DNA from: Phycisphaerales bacterium
GTDB taxonomy: Bacteria > Planctomycetota > Phycisphaerae > Phycisphaerales > UBA1924
Length of the DNA: 6,421 bases
Reading direction: 5' to 3'
Assembly: GCA_020054055.1 (NCBI GenBank)
Contig: JAGVLZ010000029.1
Coordinates: 1-6,421, forward strand
Made by a program: the position numbers and the translations under genes. Positions 5,718-6,421 of the stretch are shown one piece after another (position 1 is the first letter of the stretch; each line of letters starts with the position of its first letter). Under the pieces are notes generated by a model, which saw only the letters and a list, made by a program, of their open reading frames with translations, had not been told where the DNA came from and did not search any database.

Positions 5718-6421
5718 TCACTTTCTCGCCGGGCCCCGCCCCGCCTCCGCCACAAACTCCCCCGCCAGCACCGCCGCGCGGAGCACTTCCGCGATGCTCC
5801 ACGCTTGGGCGATGCATCCCTGCGGCCGGCGCGGGGGTTCGGCGTCGTAGACCTCGGCGATCTGGCCCAGGCAACCCTCGTTGAGCGAGTCGATGAGCGG
5901 CTGGAGCGCGGCGCGGGCCTCTGCCTTTGCGCTCGCGGAGAAATCGTTCGCGCGAAGGAGCGCCTCGCAGTAGGGGCCGATGAGCCAGGGCCAGACGGTG
6001 CCGTTGTGGTAGGCGCGGTCGCGGCTCGCCATGTTTCCCTCGAAGCGCGGGCAATAGTTGGGGTCGGTGGGGGCGAGGGTGCGCAGGCCTTGCGGCGTGA
6101 GCAGGTGGCGCTTGACGTTCTCGACGACGGCCCGTTTCTGCTCGAGGGTCAGGGGTGAGAACTCGAGCGAGGCGGCGAAGACCTGGTTGGGGCGGATTTC
6201 GGGGCGCGGCTTCCACACCCCGGAAGAGTCCTTCTGGAGGCAATCGTGCAGGCGGCGTTCGGTGCCGCTCCAGAACTGCTTCTGGAAGGACTCCGCGACT
6301 CGGGCGGCCAGCGTGCGGCAGCGCTCGGCGCGCGGCGCGTCGATTGTCTCGATCGACTCCGCGAGGCACAGCAGGCCGTGGTGCCAGAGGGCGTTGATCT
6401 CGACGGGCTTGCCGTGGCGGG
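5718..6421 (-). CDS. Glycogen debranching enzyme, C-terminal amylo-alpha-1,6-glucosidase domain (5' partial)
   Basis: The visible 233 residues are the C-terminal part of a bacterial glycogen debranching enzyme; the start lies beyond the right edge. The domain is an (alpha/alpha)6-barrel glucosidase that removes alpha-1,6-linked glucose at glycogen branch points in the cytoplasm. Landmarks in the fragment: RHGKPVEINALW (1-12), EIRPNQVFAASL (74-85), HLLTPQGLRTLAPTDPNY (105-122), FEGNMASRDRAYHNGTVWPW (126-145) and GQIAEVYDAEPP (185-196) followed by GCIAQAWSIAEVLRA (201-215). Conserved acidic residues within these blocks, such as Glu189, are candidates for catalysis, which is inference from the family. 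The TGA stop is at 5718-5720. The ATG or GTG codons inside the fragment are internal; the frame is open to the window end. Its gene converges on the small membrane protein with an 82-bp gap in which I see no strong terminator. Confidence 0.92.
   Translation of the reverse strand, partial: RHGKPVEINALWHHGLLCLAESIETIDAPRAERCRTLAARVAESFQKQFWSGTERRLHDCLQKDSSGVWKPRPEIRPNQVFAASLEFSPLTLEQKRAVVENVKRHLLTPQGLRTLAPTDPNYCPRFEGNMASRDRAYHNGTVWPWLIGPYCEALLRANDFSASAKAEARAALQPLIDSLNEGCLGQIAEVYDAEPPRRPQGCIAQAWSIAEVLRAAVLAGEFVAEAGRGPARK

Noticed and set aside
5461..6369. 302-codon minus-strand frame overlapping the debranching enzyme gene
   Set aside because: It is an Arg/Pro/Ala-rich out-of-frame product; the adjacent frame carries the conserved debranching enzyme motifs through to the window end.

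Overview
The window is a GC-rich bacterial chromosomal segment (third codon positions almost all G or C in most genes) with tightly packed genes on both strands. Gene content (a complex I subunit, a peptide-type ABC transporter, a TerC-family membrane protein, a bacterial glycogen debranching enzyme) points to a free-living bacterium. The style of the proteins, the lack of Shine-Dalgarno sequences and the scattering of genes usually found in operons make a member of the Planctomycetota (Phycisphaerae-like) my best guess. That is an impression, not a demonstration.

Layout, left to right. The 3' end of an unrecognised plus-strand gene (1-171) comes first. It is followed by a two-gene operon for peptide-type ABC transport: a family-5 substrate-binding protein (207-1997) and a DppB/OppB-type permease (1994-2965), overlapping by ATGA. 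The second permease and the ATPases normally found with them are absent. Five bases beyond the permease stop is the stop of a convergent TerC/YgdQ-type integral membrane protein (2971-3723, minus). Only 46 bp separate its start from the divergent nuoF gene (3770-5146, plus), which has neither nuoE nor nuoG beside it. After nuoF comes a short AT-rich stretch with a perfect 7-bp inverted repeat. Next is a small four-helix membrane protein of unknown function (5225-5635, plus) whose codon use is clearly less GC-biased. The right end is the C-terminal third or so of a glycogen debranching enzyme (5718-6421, minus), cut by the window edge.

Apart from the transporter pair, the genes do not form one pathway; this is mostly an ordinary housekeeping neighbourhood. 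The most interesting observation is at the gene starts. None of the promoter-proximal starts has a Shine-Dalgarno sequence. Instead each has a T-A-N-N-N-T box 6 bp (207, 3723, 5225) or 9 bp (3770) before the ATG. Two of these regions, more than 5 kb apart and in front of unrelated genes, match at 15 of 18 positions. This is the arrangement expected of leaderless or near-leaderless transcripts. I saw no RNA genes, CRISPR arrays, insertion sequences or convincing rho-independent terminators, and no sign of a novel multi-gene system.
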